Assembly (NCBI GenBank): GCA_037046735.1
Contig: JBAOHC010000020.1
Span: 1-64,000 of the forward strand
Source: JADKAV01 sp037046735
GTDB lineage: Bacteria > Actinomycetota > Actinomycetes > S36-B12 > UBA10799
Length of the DNA: 64,000 nucleotides
Reading direction: 5' to 3'
Numbering within the stretch: the first letter of the stretch is position 1; each line of letters starts with the position of its first letter. A program made the translations under genes and the position numbers. Below are positions 35,835 through 44,580 of the stretch, piece by piece. The notes under the pieces are model-generated. The model was not told where the DNA came from. It ran no database searches and was given only the letters and a program-made list of their open reading frames with translations.

Positions 35835-37382
35835 CTACAGCTTCGGGTACCCCGTAATCCGCTGGATCTCCTTGTACAACGGCCGCAGCGCGCAATAGGT
35901 CTTCGCGTAGACGTTCTCATAGAGCTCCCGGTACAGGTCCCGGGTGGCCACGTCGGGCGTGAACTCGTCGCCGAGCCGGGTCATCTCAGCCACCGCACCG
36001 GCGACATCGGAGTACGCGCCCATCCCGACCGCCGCGTCGATCGCCGCCCCCACCACCGAGGTCTCCGGGGTGTGCGGGCGGTAGGTCGGGCGGTCGAAGA
36101 TGTCGGCGGTCATCTGCATGATCGAGTCGCTGCGGGACCCCCCACCCGTGGCCCGGACCGTCGTGATCGGCACGCCGGTCTTGCGCTGGGTCAGGATCGC
36201 GCCGTCCTTGAGGGCGAACACGATGCCCTCCAGAATCGCCCGGTACAGGTGCGCCCGGGTGTGTACGTCGCCGAAGCCGAAGACCGCCCCCTTGGCGAAC
36301 GGGTCCAGGTCGGGGCCCGGGGTCCAGTAGGGCTGACACACCAGGCCCTGGGCACCCGCCGGGACGGTGCGGACCAGTTCCTCCAGCAACTCCTCGGGGG
36401 CCTCGCCGGAGTCCGCCGCGCGCAGCCGCTCCTGCAGGCCGAACTCGTCCTTGAACCACGACACCATCCACAGCCCGCGCATGACCGCGACCTCCGTGTA
36501 GAACTCGCGCGGCACGGCGGAGGGATACGGCGGGAGCATCGGTCGCAGTTCCACGTACTTGGAGGTCTGGGTGTTGATGGTCGCGGTGGTGCCGAAACTG
36601 ACGCAGGCGACCTCCGGGGTCAGACACCCGGCTCCGATGATGTCGCAGGCTTTGTCATTGGAGGAGGCAACCATCGGCAGGCCCGCGGGCAGGCCGGTCT
36701 GCTCCGCGGCCTCGGTCGTGATCGCACCGAGGCGGTCCGCTGGCTGCACCAGGTCGGGCAGCTTCTCGCGTTCCATCGGGAACATGCGCCATTTCGGGTC
36801 CAGGCCGCCGCACCAGTCCATCTTCTTGACGTCGAAGGGGATCGTCCCGACGATGTTGCCGGTCGAGTCTGTGAACTCACCGGTCAGCCGGTAGGTGAAG
36901 TACCCCGACAGGTACAAGAACTTGTGCGTGGCCTCCCAGATCTCAGGCTGGTTCTGCTGGATCCAGTTGGAACGGGAGTACTGCGTGGCGTACTCGATCA
37001 GGGGGTACAGCCGGGCGGCTTTGAGGACCGGGAAAGTGAGACTGGGCAGGACCTTCCCGATGTCCGCCTTGCGCTGATCCAGCCACACGATGGCCGGGCG
37101 CAGCGGTCGCCCCTGCGCATCAAGGTTGATCATCGTCACGCGTTGTGTCGTCACCGTCGCGGCCAGCAGCCGGTCGTGCGGCACGTCCACAAGGAGTTCG
37201 CGGGTGGTCGCGCACAGCCGCTCCCAGTAGTAGTCCGGATCCTGCTCCGCGTATCCGGGGAGCTCGGAGAAGTAGGGTTCGATCGGGTTCTTCACGAGCT
37301 TGTGAATCTCGCCCGTCAGGTCCACCAGCGCGGCGCGGACGCTCTGGGTCCCCGCGTCGATCGCAACGATCAGGTCGCTCAT
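35835..37382 (-). CDS. FGGY-family carbohydrate kinase
   Basis: 515 residues from ATG 37382 (MSDLIVAIDAGTQSVRAALV), whose DAGTQS is the phosphate-1 loop. TVTTQR, then PAIVWLDQRKAD, ASNDKACDIIGAGCLTPEVA, VSFGTTATINTQTSKY and the adenosine motif RATGGGSRSDSIMQMTADIF are typical FGGY kinase landmarks. Substrate is not predictable; the segment order is closer to glycerol/xylulose-type kinases of actinomycetes. The start codon overlaps the stop of the FAD-oxidase gene (ATGA), so both are co-expressed and likely act in one polyol or sugar pathway: oxidation and phosphorylation of the same substrate class. Confidence 0.9.
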   Translation of the reverse strand: MSDLIVAIDAGTQSVRAALVDLTGEIHKLVKNPIEPYFSELPGYAEQDPDYYWERLCATTRELLVDVPHDRLLAATVTTQRVTMINLDAQGRPLRPAIVWLDQRKADIGKVLPSLTFPVLKAARLYPLIEYATQYSRSNWIQQNQPEIWEATHKFLYLSGYFTYRLTGEFTDSTGNIVGTIPFDVKKMDWCGGLDPKWRMFPMEREKLPDLVQPADRLGAITTEAAEQTGLPAGLPMVASSNDKACDIIGAGCLTPEVACVSFGTTATINTQTSKYVELRPMLPPYPSAVPREFYTEVAVMRGLWMVSWFKDEFGLQERLRAADSGEAPEELLEELVRTVPAGAQGLVCQPYWTPGPDLDPFAKGAVFGFGDVHTRAHLYRAILEGIVFALKDGAILTQRKTGVPITTVRATGGGSRSDSIMQMTADIFDRPTYRPHTPETSVVGAAIDAAVGMGAYSDVAGAVAEMTRLGDEFTPDVATRDLYRELYENVYAKTYCALRPLYKEIQRITGYPKL

Positions 37383-39071
37383 GATCCCAGCCCCAACGTG
37401 TTGCCGGGGTTCATGATCCCGGTCGGGTCGAAGTGCGCCTTGAGCGCCCGCAGCACATCCATCTCGACGCTGCCGAGGAAACCTTCCAGCCGCGACCCGA
37501 ACAGGGCCCCCGTGCCGTGGTGGTGACTCGTCGAGCCGCCACACTCCAAGATCTTGTCGATGATCGCCTCCCGGAACGCGAAGAACTCCTGCTCATCCTG
37601 CGGCCGCAGCACGAGGATGAAGTACAGGTTGGTCCCCTGCGGATAGAAGTGCGACGCGTGGGTCATGCAGACCGTCCCCGGCCTGCTCTTGACCAGGGTC
37701 CGCACGCCGGCGTGGACGTCGTAGATGTTCTCCCACGTCACGGAGGTCTCGAGGGTGTCGATGATCATCCCGAAGTCGAGGATGTCCTCGCGGATGTAGG
37801 CGTCGGAGTAACGCCCGTGCTCCCACTGTTTGGTCGCGAAGGAGGTCAGCGACATCCCGCCGTGCTGTTTGGCCAAGCGTTTGGCCTGCGCCGCGACGTG
37901 TTTGGTGAAGCCCCGCTCCCCCTCCGCAGTGCCGATGCACAGGCAGCGCTGCCAGGGTTTGAATCCGCGACGGGCCAGGAATGCGTTGGCCGGGCCGGTG
38001 TCGAAGCCCTTCAGCGCGAGGCCGCGCTCGGTCTCCTCGGGGTCGGAGATGCGGAACACGGCCGGCATCCCGAACTCGCCCTGGACCACCTCGCGGCTGA
38101 ACTCCACCGCGGCCTCCCAGGTGGGCATCATGAATGCGAACCGCGCGGTGTTCTCCGGGCTGATGGCGGAAGATCTTGACCGTGGCCTCGACCAGGACTC
38201 CGAACGTGCCCTCGCTGCCCTTGAGGATGTCGTTGATCTTCGGGCCGGTCGCCGATGCCGCGTAATCCTTGGTGCGGATCTCGCCCACCGGCGTCACGTA
38301 CTCCTGGCTGATCACCAGGTCGTAGGCGTCGCCGTAGTAGGTGGACGCCTGTCCGGAGCCCAGCGCGGCGATCCAGCCGCCGACCGAGGCCATCTCATAG
38401 GACTGCGGGAAGTGGCCGCAGGTGAACGCCCGGTTGCTGCCGAACAGCCGCGGTGCGTCGTTGAGCAACTCCTCGAAGTGGGAGCCCATGAGACCCGGCT
38501 GCACGGTCGCGGTCATGTTGCGCTCGTTGATGCGCAGCAGCTTGTTCATGTGAGTGCGCATCACCAGCACCACACCGCCGCGTTCGGCGCGGTTGCCCAA
38601 GACCACGCCGGAGCCGGCGCCGTAGGGCAGCAGCGGGATGTCATTCTCGACGCAATACGCGACGATCGCCTTGACGTCTTCCTTGTCGCGCGGATGGACC
38701 ACCAGATCCGGAGCCTTCTCGACCTTGCCTGCGCGCAGGGCGACGTTCTCGTCGAGGGACTTGCCGTGGCCGTAGCGCACCCGATCGAAGTCAGAGTCGC
38801 TGACGTTCTCCGTCCCCACGATCGCGGCCAGGGCGTCGCGATGGACGGGATCCAGACCGGGGCGGCCTTCCAGCGTCACCGGGTCATCGCCCTGACTGAC
38901 CGGTCGGGTGAAGTCGGCATCGGACATGCCGAACTCATCCTTGAACATGGCGACCCAGCCCGCGCTTGGGTGTTTGATCCCCGCAGGGTCGAAGCTGAAG
39001 GCGTCCCGGTAAGTGCCTTTGCGTGCCAGTGTCTCGCGCCACGCGGGGCTGATCTGGTTCTTGGAGCCCAT
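37379..39071 (-). pseudogene. FAD-binding oxidase, alkyl-DHAP synthase-like, one frameshift
   Basis: About 563 residues if one frame change near 38168 is repaired (VKIFR in one frame joins SPENTARFAFMMPTWE in the other). The VAO-type FAD domain has DLVVHPRDKEDVKAIVAYCV, LLPYGAGSGVVLGN and SVGGWIAALGSGQASTYYGD. The C-terminal part has QWEHGRYSDAYIREDILDFG and STSHHHGTGAL, the histidine-rich loop of alkylglycerone-phosphate synthase relatives. Related enzymes oxidise glycerol-phosphate-like or hydroxy-acid substrates. ATG 39071 is supported by AGGAGG at 39078-39083. The break may be an assembly error, since both halves are well conserved. Coupled to the FGGY kinase. Confidence 0.85.
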
Positions 39072-39101
39072 CGGGATCCTCCTTGGTTGCGACATCCGCA
39101 T

Positions 39102-39128
39102 TGTTACACTATCGCACTAAACGTAACA
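39102..39128. promoter_or_regulatory. Palindromic operator upstream of oxidase-kinase operon
   Basis: TGTTAC (39102-39107), 15 bases, GTAACA (39123-39128): perfect inverted half-sites with centres 21 bp apart, two helical turns, about 30 bp upstream of the start codon in the only intergenic region of this operon. The spacing suits a dimeric repressor of the DeoR/GntR kind, often linked to sugar kinases. No regulator gene is adjacent. Confidence 0.55.
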
Positions 39129-39162
39129 TCTCGGTAGGACCGAATGTGGCCCGGTGAGCGAT

Positions 39163-39211
39163 TGGGCACAAGGTGCTGATTCCTACGGCGTGTCATAGCA
39201 ACAAGTGCCCA
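39163..39211. repeat. Dispersed intergenic repeat, copy 1
   Basis: Bounded by TGGGCAC and GTGCCCA, with the inverse of GTTGCTATGACACGCCGTAG inside. It matches the copies at 41459, 48506 and 59440. It lies between the start of the oxidase operon and the end of the metalloprotease gene. Confidence 0.7.
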
Positions 39212-39232
39212 CTTGCTCGTTGGGCCACATCC

Positions 39233-41332
39233 TCATCGCTTGATCCGGAAACCGGCGGTCACACGGTCACTCGATGAGCCCAGACGGTCGGTGGCCACGA
39301 CCCCCAGCCGGTAGGCGCCGGGCGACAGCGCCTTGGCCGAGGTGCGTCGGCCGGTCAGTTTCAGGACGTGCCGACCCGCCGACAGCCCACTGAGCCTGAC
39401 CCCCGCGACAGTCGCTGTGCGCCGGCACACCTTGTTCCCACGATTACCCTTCGTCGGCTTCACGCACCTGCCACGGACCACGCGGCCCGGTACCTTCCCG
39501 CTCACACTGAACCGCACGCTGGCCGCCACGTTCAGCGTGAACGACAGCCGCGCGCCGCCCTTGCCGCTCATGACGGCGGTGACCGCCGAGCCCTTCTTGG
39601 CCGGGGAGAATCGACGTGGGGAGATCGCAAGCCCACTGACGACAGGTGGGGCGGGATCGGTCGTGTCTTGCCACTGGTTGGGGACAGCGTCCACCGTCAG
39701 GCGCAGCATGTGGCCGGGGCCGCTGCTGGCCGCTTTGCCCACATAGATGAGGTACTGCCGCGCGAAGGTGTCCCCGCTGACGATCGCGCCCTCGTCGAGC
39801 TCCGAGCACCCCCACAGGGTCGGACTTGCGGGCACCGTCACGTCATAGACCGCGACGGCTGCGGTGAAGTCCGAGGCCCGGGCATCGACGGTCATCGGCC
39901 CCTTGTCGGTCAGCAGCGAGAACCAAACACCGCGCCGGGACGACTTGGTCGAGGGACAGTCGGAAGCCTCGGTGCTGCCGATCCCGCCCGCGTACGCCAC
40001 ATCGAGCTCGGTGGTCGTCCGCGGCGCAATTGTGAGCGGATTTGTGCGCTCATCGTTTCCCGGCGCAGCCGCGGGTCCACCGGGAATGAGCTCAGCGCTA
40101 TAGGTGAACGCCAGATTGTCTGTCGCCGTGTTGTTCGTCAGCGGCAGCACGACGTCATTGACGTTGGCGGCATCCAGCGACGTCGTTGCTTCGAACCGGC
40201 CACCTCCCACCGGGTTGAGCCCTACCACCGTACGAGTCAAACCAGGGCCCCCGGCCGAGAGCAACCGGGGTGGATCCGCACCGGGCGGTGCTGTCACCGA
40301 TACCCGCAGCGCATCACCGGGGCCGGAGGCAGCCGTCTGCTGGAAGCGGATGAAACGGGTCGCGAAGTGGTCGACTGCGGCGCTCCGGGCACCGGTCGAT
40401 GGCACTGCCCGGGTGACCCCCACATCTGTCGCAGTGGGGGCACCGTGCTTGGCGTACATGGTGTTCACCGCGCTGGTGCGCCACAGCATTGGGTCCCACA
40501 GTGCTGCCGCGTAGCCGGTGTACATCGACGCCAAACTGACCTCACCTGGCTCATCCGCGATGGCTTTGGTCATGATCTGCCGATCCAGCGACGGGCTGGT
40601 ACCCGAGATCTTGAACTGGGTAGCGTGCATGGTCCAGAGCCGGTGGATGAAGCCGTCACCAAAATGTTCGGACAGCCATTCAAAGAACAGCCACTGCCGG
40701 TAGCCGTTCCCGCAGGCTTCCCCCTTCCAATCCAGATACGAGCAATCCAGGGGCAGGAACGGGACCTCGAACTGACTGTCACCGGGCTCGATGTCCGGCA
40801 ATGCGAAGTCGGAGGCCCAGTTGGCGGTGCTCTCCGTGAACAGTCCGGCGGTGTCGATGTACGCGTCCTGGATGAGGTGCATGAACTCATGTGCACTGCG
40901 GAATCGGAAGCCCACCCTCGACAAGGTGGGGGTCATGAACAGGAAGCCGCTGTCCACCAGAGGGTCTGCGTAGGTGCCGTTATCGGGCCATGCCTGCCCA
41001 CCCACCCAGCTGTCGGACTGCCCGGGCGGGCTCATCAGGTAGACATCCGTGCGACCGTCTCCGCCGCGGGGCGCATCGTCCACCGGTGGCCTCAGGCCAG
41101 CGTTGGGAGTTCCCGCGCCCCCGGCGACGAGCTTTGAGTAGGACTCTTCGAAGTCGGCCAGCGCGCTGGTCACGTAGTCCACGGCGACGGTCGTGGGGTC
41201 ATAGTGCACGAGGAAGTGGCTGCTGCCCGCCTGTGCGGGGAGAGTGGGCCGCACGCTGGCAGCATGGGCAGGCAGTCCGTACGCCGGGATCACCAGCGCT
41301 ACGGCCAGGACAAGGGCGGACATCCCCCTCAT
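39233..41332 (-). CDS. Secreted zinc metalloprotease (HExxH, gluzincin-like)
   Basis: 699 residues with a signal peptide (MRGMSALVLAVALVIPAYGL, cleavage after AHA). The catalytic part (about 30-330) has RSAHEFMHLIQDAYIDTAGL, i.e. HEFMH, with TESTANW about 15 residues later supplying the third zinc ligand and probable gluzincin Glu. A beta-rich middle region (about 340-590) with a cysteine pair and a C-terminal domain (about 600-699, VVSGLAISPRRFSPAKKGSA ... SPGAYRLGVVATDRLG) typical of actinomycete cell-surface proteins follow. Likely an extracellular protease of the HExxH family found in surface and biofilm gene sets. No membrane anchor is visible. Confidence 0.85.
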   Translation of the reverse strand: MRGMSALVLAVALVIPAYGLPAHAASVRPTLPAQAGSSHFLVHYDPTTVAVDYVTSALADFEESYSKLVAGGAGTPNAGLRPPVDDAPRGGDGRTDVYLMSPPGQSDSWVGGQAWPDNGTYADPLVDSGFLFMTPTLSRVGFRFRSAHEFMHLIQDAYIDTAGLFTESTANWASDFALPDIEPGDSQFEVPFLPLDCSYLDWKGEACGNGYRQWLFFEWLSEHFGDGFIHRLWTMHATQFKISGTSPSLDRQIMTKAIADEPGEVSLASMYTGYAAALWDPMLWRTSAVNTMYAKHGAPTATDVGVTRAVPSTGARSAAVDHFATRFIRFQQTAASGPGDALRVSVTAPPGADPPRLLSAGGPGLTRTVVGLNPVGGGRFEATTSLDAANVNDVVLPLTNNTATDNLAFTYSAELIPGGPAAAPGNDERTNPLTIAPRTTTELDVAYAGGIGSTEASDCPSTKSSRRGVWFSLLTDKGPMTVDARASDFTAAVAVYDVTVPASPTLWGCSELDEGAIVSGDTFARQYLIYVGKAASSGPGHMLRLTVDAVPNQWQDTTDPAPPVVSGLAISPRRFSPAKKGSAVTAVMSGKGGARLSFTLNVAASVRFSVSGKVPGRVVRGRCVKPTKGNRGNKVCRRTATVAGVRLSGLSAGRHVLKLTGRRTSAKALSPGAYRLGVVATDRLGSSSDRVTAGFRIKR

Positions 41333-41458
41333 GACTCCAGGCTACTCCCGTGTGACCAGCCTGAATGTCACGATTGTGGGCTCTTCGCGATTCAGGGTGT
41401 GTTCGTGGTCTGAAGGCTGCGACTTCGGTGAGGTCACTGCAGGTCGCCCAATCCCCTG

Positions 41459-41515
41459 TGGGCAGTTCGGCAGTTGTTGCTGCGACACGCCGTGGGAAAT
41501 CGCACCGTCTGCCCA
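41459..41515. repeat. Dispersed intergenic repeat, copy 2
   Basis: TGGGCAG ... CTGCCCA ends enclose GTTGCTGCGACACGCCGTGG and AAATCGCACC. The core differs from copy 4 at a few positions. Placed between the metalloprotease start and the 3' end of the DUF222/HNH gene; the rest of 41333-41614 is featureless. Confidence 0.75.
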
Positions 41516-41614
41516 TTCCCGGTCGGCATGGTCGTCGCCGGGCGGCACTGATCCTGCTGGGGGCTGTTGCTTGGTGCTGACGCTGGGCGTCTGGCCGGCC
41601 CCCGTGGGGCCGGC

Positions 41615-42832
41615 TCAGGTTCTTCGCCGCACAGGGACACAGCGCGGTATCCCGTCGACCATCTGGATGGTGAACCGGCCGTTGTGCAGGTCACGGTGGC
41701 AGCGTGGGCACAGCAGACACATCGCATCGACATCGGTTTGCCCGCCGGCGGCCCAGCCGACGATGTGGTGGGCGTGGCAGCGCCGGGCCGGCTGCCCGCA
41801 GCGCACACACCCCCGATCCCGCGCCGTGAGTGCGGCCCATTGGGCGTGGCTGGCGCGGCGCTGGGTGCGGCCCAACGCCAACGGTATGAAGCTGCCGGCC
41901 CGGCGTTTCCCCAGGATGACGGACACCACCGCGGTACAGGTGAGCAACGCGAAGGTGTCCGGGCCGAGTAGGGTGCCGTCTTCCAGGCGGGCCCCGTGGC
42001 CGTCGGGGAGCTGTTCGGCATCCACTAGTACGGTCACCCCTGACACCCCCAACGGTCGGGTGTTGGCCTGCGCGGCACTGACCAGGTCGTCCAGGGCGTC
42101 GGCCAGGCGCTGGCTGGGGGTGCGGTCATCCCCAGGACGGGGCGGGTCAGTGAACGAGGCCAGCGCGTCGCGCAGCCGGGCCCCGGCCACCTGGTCCAGG
42201 TGCCCGTCCACCCGGTACAGGCCGTTGCCCAGGTCTGACAGGTGCAGGCCGCGTCTGGCCCGGGCGCCCCGCAGGTCCTCATCGGGTGCCTCACGGCGGT
42301 CCTGGGTGATCAGCACATCCAGGACCTGGGCCAGCACCACCGGTTCGACCACCGCCGCCGCCGCCACCAGATCCGCCTCCAACACCGGGAAGTGCCGCAG
42401 GCGGGGGGCGGCCCGGCACAACAGGTGCACATGCCGGCCCGTGATCTCCCCGGCCCGGTAGGCGCCGGCCACATGCGGCATGGACCGTAGGTCCCGGGCC
42501 CGCCCAACGATCGCCGAACCGACCGCCCGGTTGTTCCCGGTCAACGCGGCCACCATCGACCCGGTCGTCCCGGCGGCGAACAACCGGGAATCCTGCTGCG
42601 CGTCGCTCACCCCGGCGGCTTGGGTCTGGTAGGCCTCCAGCATTGTCTGCAGGCGGGCCGCGGCCTGCACCGCGCCGAGGCGCTGCTCCACACTCAGCTC
42701 GGCCGGATCCGGCAGGCCCAGCACGCTCTCGGCCAGCTCCTGGAACACCGGCAGAATCTCCACCGGCAACTCATCAGCCAGCCGGGCACGGCGTAACGCC
42801 GCCGCCGGAATCTCGAAGAACCCCACCAGCAC
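41615..42832 (-). CDS. DUF222/HNH endonuclease (13E12-type)
   Basis: 405 residues from GTG 42832. An N-terminal DUF222 region (about 30-270, including AYRAGEITGRHVHLLCRAAP and ADALDDLVSAAQANTRPLGV) is followed by an HNH module at about 350-395: CVRCGQPARRCHAHHIVGWA, GGQTDVDAMCLLCPRCHRDL, HNGRF. Cys pairs and the HHI histidines are intact, so it should bind metal and cut DNA. Such genes are multicopy in actinomycetes; the second in this window (63035) belongs to a different subgroup. No LexA-type box is visible upstream of this copy. Confidence 0.9.
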   Translation of the reverse strand: MLVGFFEIPAAALRRARLADELPVEILPVFQELAESVLGLPDPAELSVEQRLGAVQAAARLQTMLEAYQTQAAGVSDAQQDSRLFAAGTTGSMVAALTGNNRAVGSAIVGRARDLRSMPHVAGAYRAGEITGRHVHLLCRAAPRLRHFPVLEADLVAAAAVVEPVVLAQVLDVLITQDRREAPDEDLRGARARRGLHLSDLGNGLYRVDGHLDQVAGARLRDALASFTDPPRPGDDRTPSQRLADALDDLVSAAQANTRPLGVSGVTVLVDAEQLPDGHGARLEDGTLLGPDTFALLTCTAVVSVILGKRRAGSFIPLALGRTQRRASHAQWAALTARDRGCVRCGQPARRCHAHHIVGWAAGGQTDVDAMCLLCPRCHRDLHNGRFTIQMVDGIPRCVPVRRRT

Positions 42833-43366
42833 ACACCCCCACCCACGACGGTCGGTGCCGAAACCAGAAGAAACACTCCCCTGCGGCGTCGCTCCACGAG
42901 CTGATGGCCACCAAACCTCGGCGACACCCCAAACCTACGGGGAGGGTCTGACAATTCCGTGCCGACGGCCACACAGCCCTGGGGACAACCCCGACCGGGC
43001 GGGCGGTTACGCCGCGGCGGCAGCGTGAAACCGGTGAAACCGCGCCTAGGCCACTACCTCGATCCCGGCGCGGGCCCCGCGACAGGTCGGGGACAGTTAA
43101 GCCCACCCCACGAGACCACGGACTCTCGCGGCTACGCCCTCAACTGCGAAGAGCCCGATTGAGGCCTAGTTACCCCTGACTCCTTCAGCGGCCTCCCACC
43201 GTTGCTTGCATGCCAGTTCCGATCCGAGGCCGGCAGAACCCACCTGAGGGCACCCCAGAATGGCGCCGAGGCAGCTTGGGGAGGCCGGCCCCCCACGGCT
43301 GCGCAAGGCAGCCCCGGGCCGAAAGGGCAACGCGCGTTTCCACCGAAAGGAGTGCGAGTGTGGCGA
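42833..43366. other. Gene-free interval
   Basis: 534 bases between two reverse-strand genes. Open frames on both strands lack ribosome sites and family resemblance. No repeats or RNA structure are evident by eye. Confidence 0.5.
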
Positions 43367-44548
43367 TCAGTGGCAGGTGTCGGTGCCGTAGTCCGTGTCC
43401 GACCCAGGAGTCGTCGGTAGAAACTCCCACGTGTAGTCGCCTGCGGCCAGTCGCATTCTCAACACACCTGAACTCCGGTTGAGTCGCACCTCGGATCCCG
43501 CCGCCGTTGACGCGAACGAGCGCATCGTCTGACCCCCTGTCCCGACGACGAACTGCCGGATGCCCGCCCGGTCGGCCGCGCCGCTGGCGGCCATCGGAGC
43601 AAATCGCTCGTAGTTGTGCTCATGGCCGGTGAGCAGCAGATCCGTGCCATGCGCGGCGAGCAGTTCGTAAAGGTCCGAAGTGCCGGCATAGGGACCGTGC
43701 TGGCCACTGGACCATCGCGGATGGTGCCAGACCGCGGCGGTGCACTGCGGTGGGTTCGACGCCAATTGCGCAGCAAGCCATCGGTACTGCGGCGAGTCAA
43801 CCCCGCAGCCGCCTACGGACCCGCAGTTGGAGTTCAGCATGTAGAACCGCCAGGGCCCCACGGTCACCGCGTACCAGGGTGCCGCCTGCGTGCCCACCCG
43901 GTCGCCGAAGTAGGCGAAGTACGCAGTGGCACCGGAGGCGTACTCGTGATTGCCGGGCACGGGCAAAGTCACATCGCGAAACGCGCCGTAGTACGGGTCG
44001 TAGCAGGTGGCGAAATCGGTCGCCGTCCCTGCGGGGTACGCGAGGTCCCCGGGCACCACGACGACTGCGGTTGCAGTGTCGATCAGGGCCGCTGTCTTGT
44101 CCGGGGTCCCGGCTGGCGGACACATACCGATGTCGCCGGCCACAAAGACCGTGGCGCTCTGCGGCGCGGGCGAACTGCTGGGGTCCGGCGCGCGAACGGT
44201 GATCCGACGGGCGACCGTAACGGTCCGGGCCGACTTGCGGGTCGCCGGAACCTTCAGCCGGAAGTCCCGGGCCCCTTCGGTTAGCACCGGAAACCGCACC
44301 GTCAGGCGTCCGCGCTTGTCGGTGGTGCGCTGCCACACCCGCTGCCAGCGCGGCGCACCCGTGCCAGAGACCTGTAACAGCACGCGATGTCTACCTGCGC
44401 CATGCACTCGCACGTTGTCGACCACTGACCGGCCCGGCGCGACACTGACGGGCGCGCTCGACCAGCCGGTGACCGTCGTGGGCGCCACGGACACGGCGAT
44501 CCCCACGCTCGCGGCGATGATCAACGGGAACACTCCCCCAGCATGCAC
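43367..44548 (-). CDS. Secreted purple-acid-phosphatase-like metallophosphoesterase
   Basis: 393 residues from GTG 44548, preceded by AAGGGG. A signal-like segment (residues 5-25) leads to a beta domain (about 30-130), then a calcineurin-like phosphoesterase: VFVAGDIGMC, VVVPGDLAYPAG, LPVPGNHEYASG, AVWHHPRWSSG and LLLTGHEHNYERF, i.e. D, D, N-H-E, H and H-x-H ligands for two metals. The order and GHEHNYER motif match purple acid phosphatase/alkaline phosphatase D-like enzymes. It probably releases phosphate from organic esters outside the cell. Confidence 0.9.
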   Translation of the reverse strand: MHAGGVFPLIIAASVGIAVSVAPTTVTGWSSAPVSVAPGRSVVDNVRVHGAGRHRVLLQVSGTGAPRWQRVWQRTTDKRGRLTVRFPVLTEGARDFRLKVPATRKSARTVTVARRITVRAPDPSSSPAPQSATVFVAGDIGMCPPAGTPDKTAALIDTATAVVVVPGDLAYPAGTATDFATCYDPYYGAFRDVTLPVPGNHEYASGATAYFAYFGDRVGTQAAPWYAVTVGPWRFYMLNSNCGSVGGCGVDSPQYRWLAAQLASNPPQCTAAVWHHPRWSSGQHGPYAGTSDLYELLAAHGTDLLLTGHEHNYERFAPMAASGAADRAGIRQFVVGTGGQTMRSFASTAAGSEVRLNRSSGVLRMRLAAGDYTWEFLPTTPGSDTDYGTDTCH

Positions 44549-44580
44549 AGATCCCCTTGCAAGCGGAAGGCTAAGCCGCT

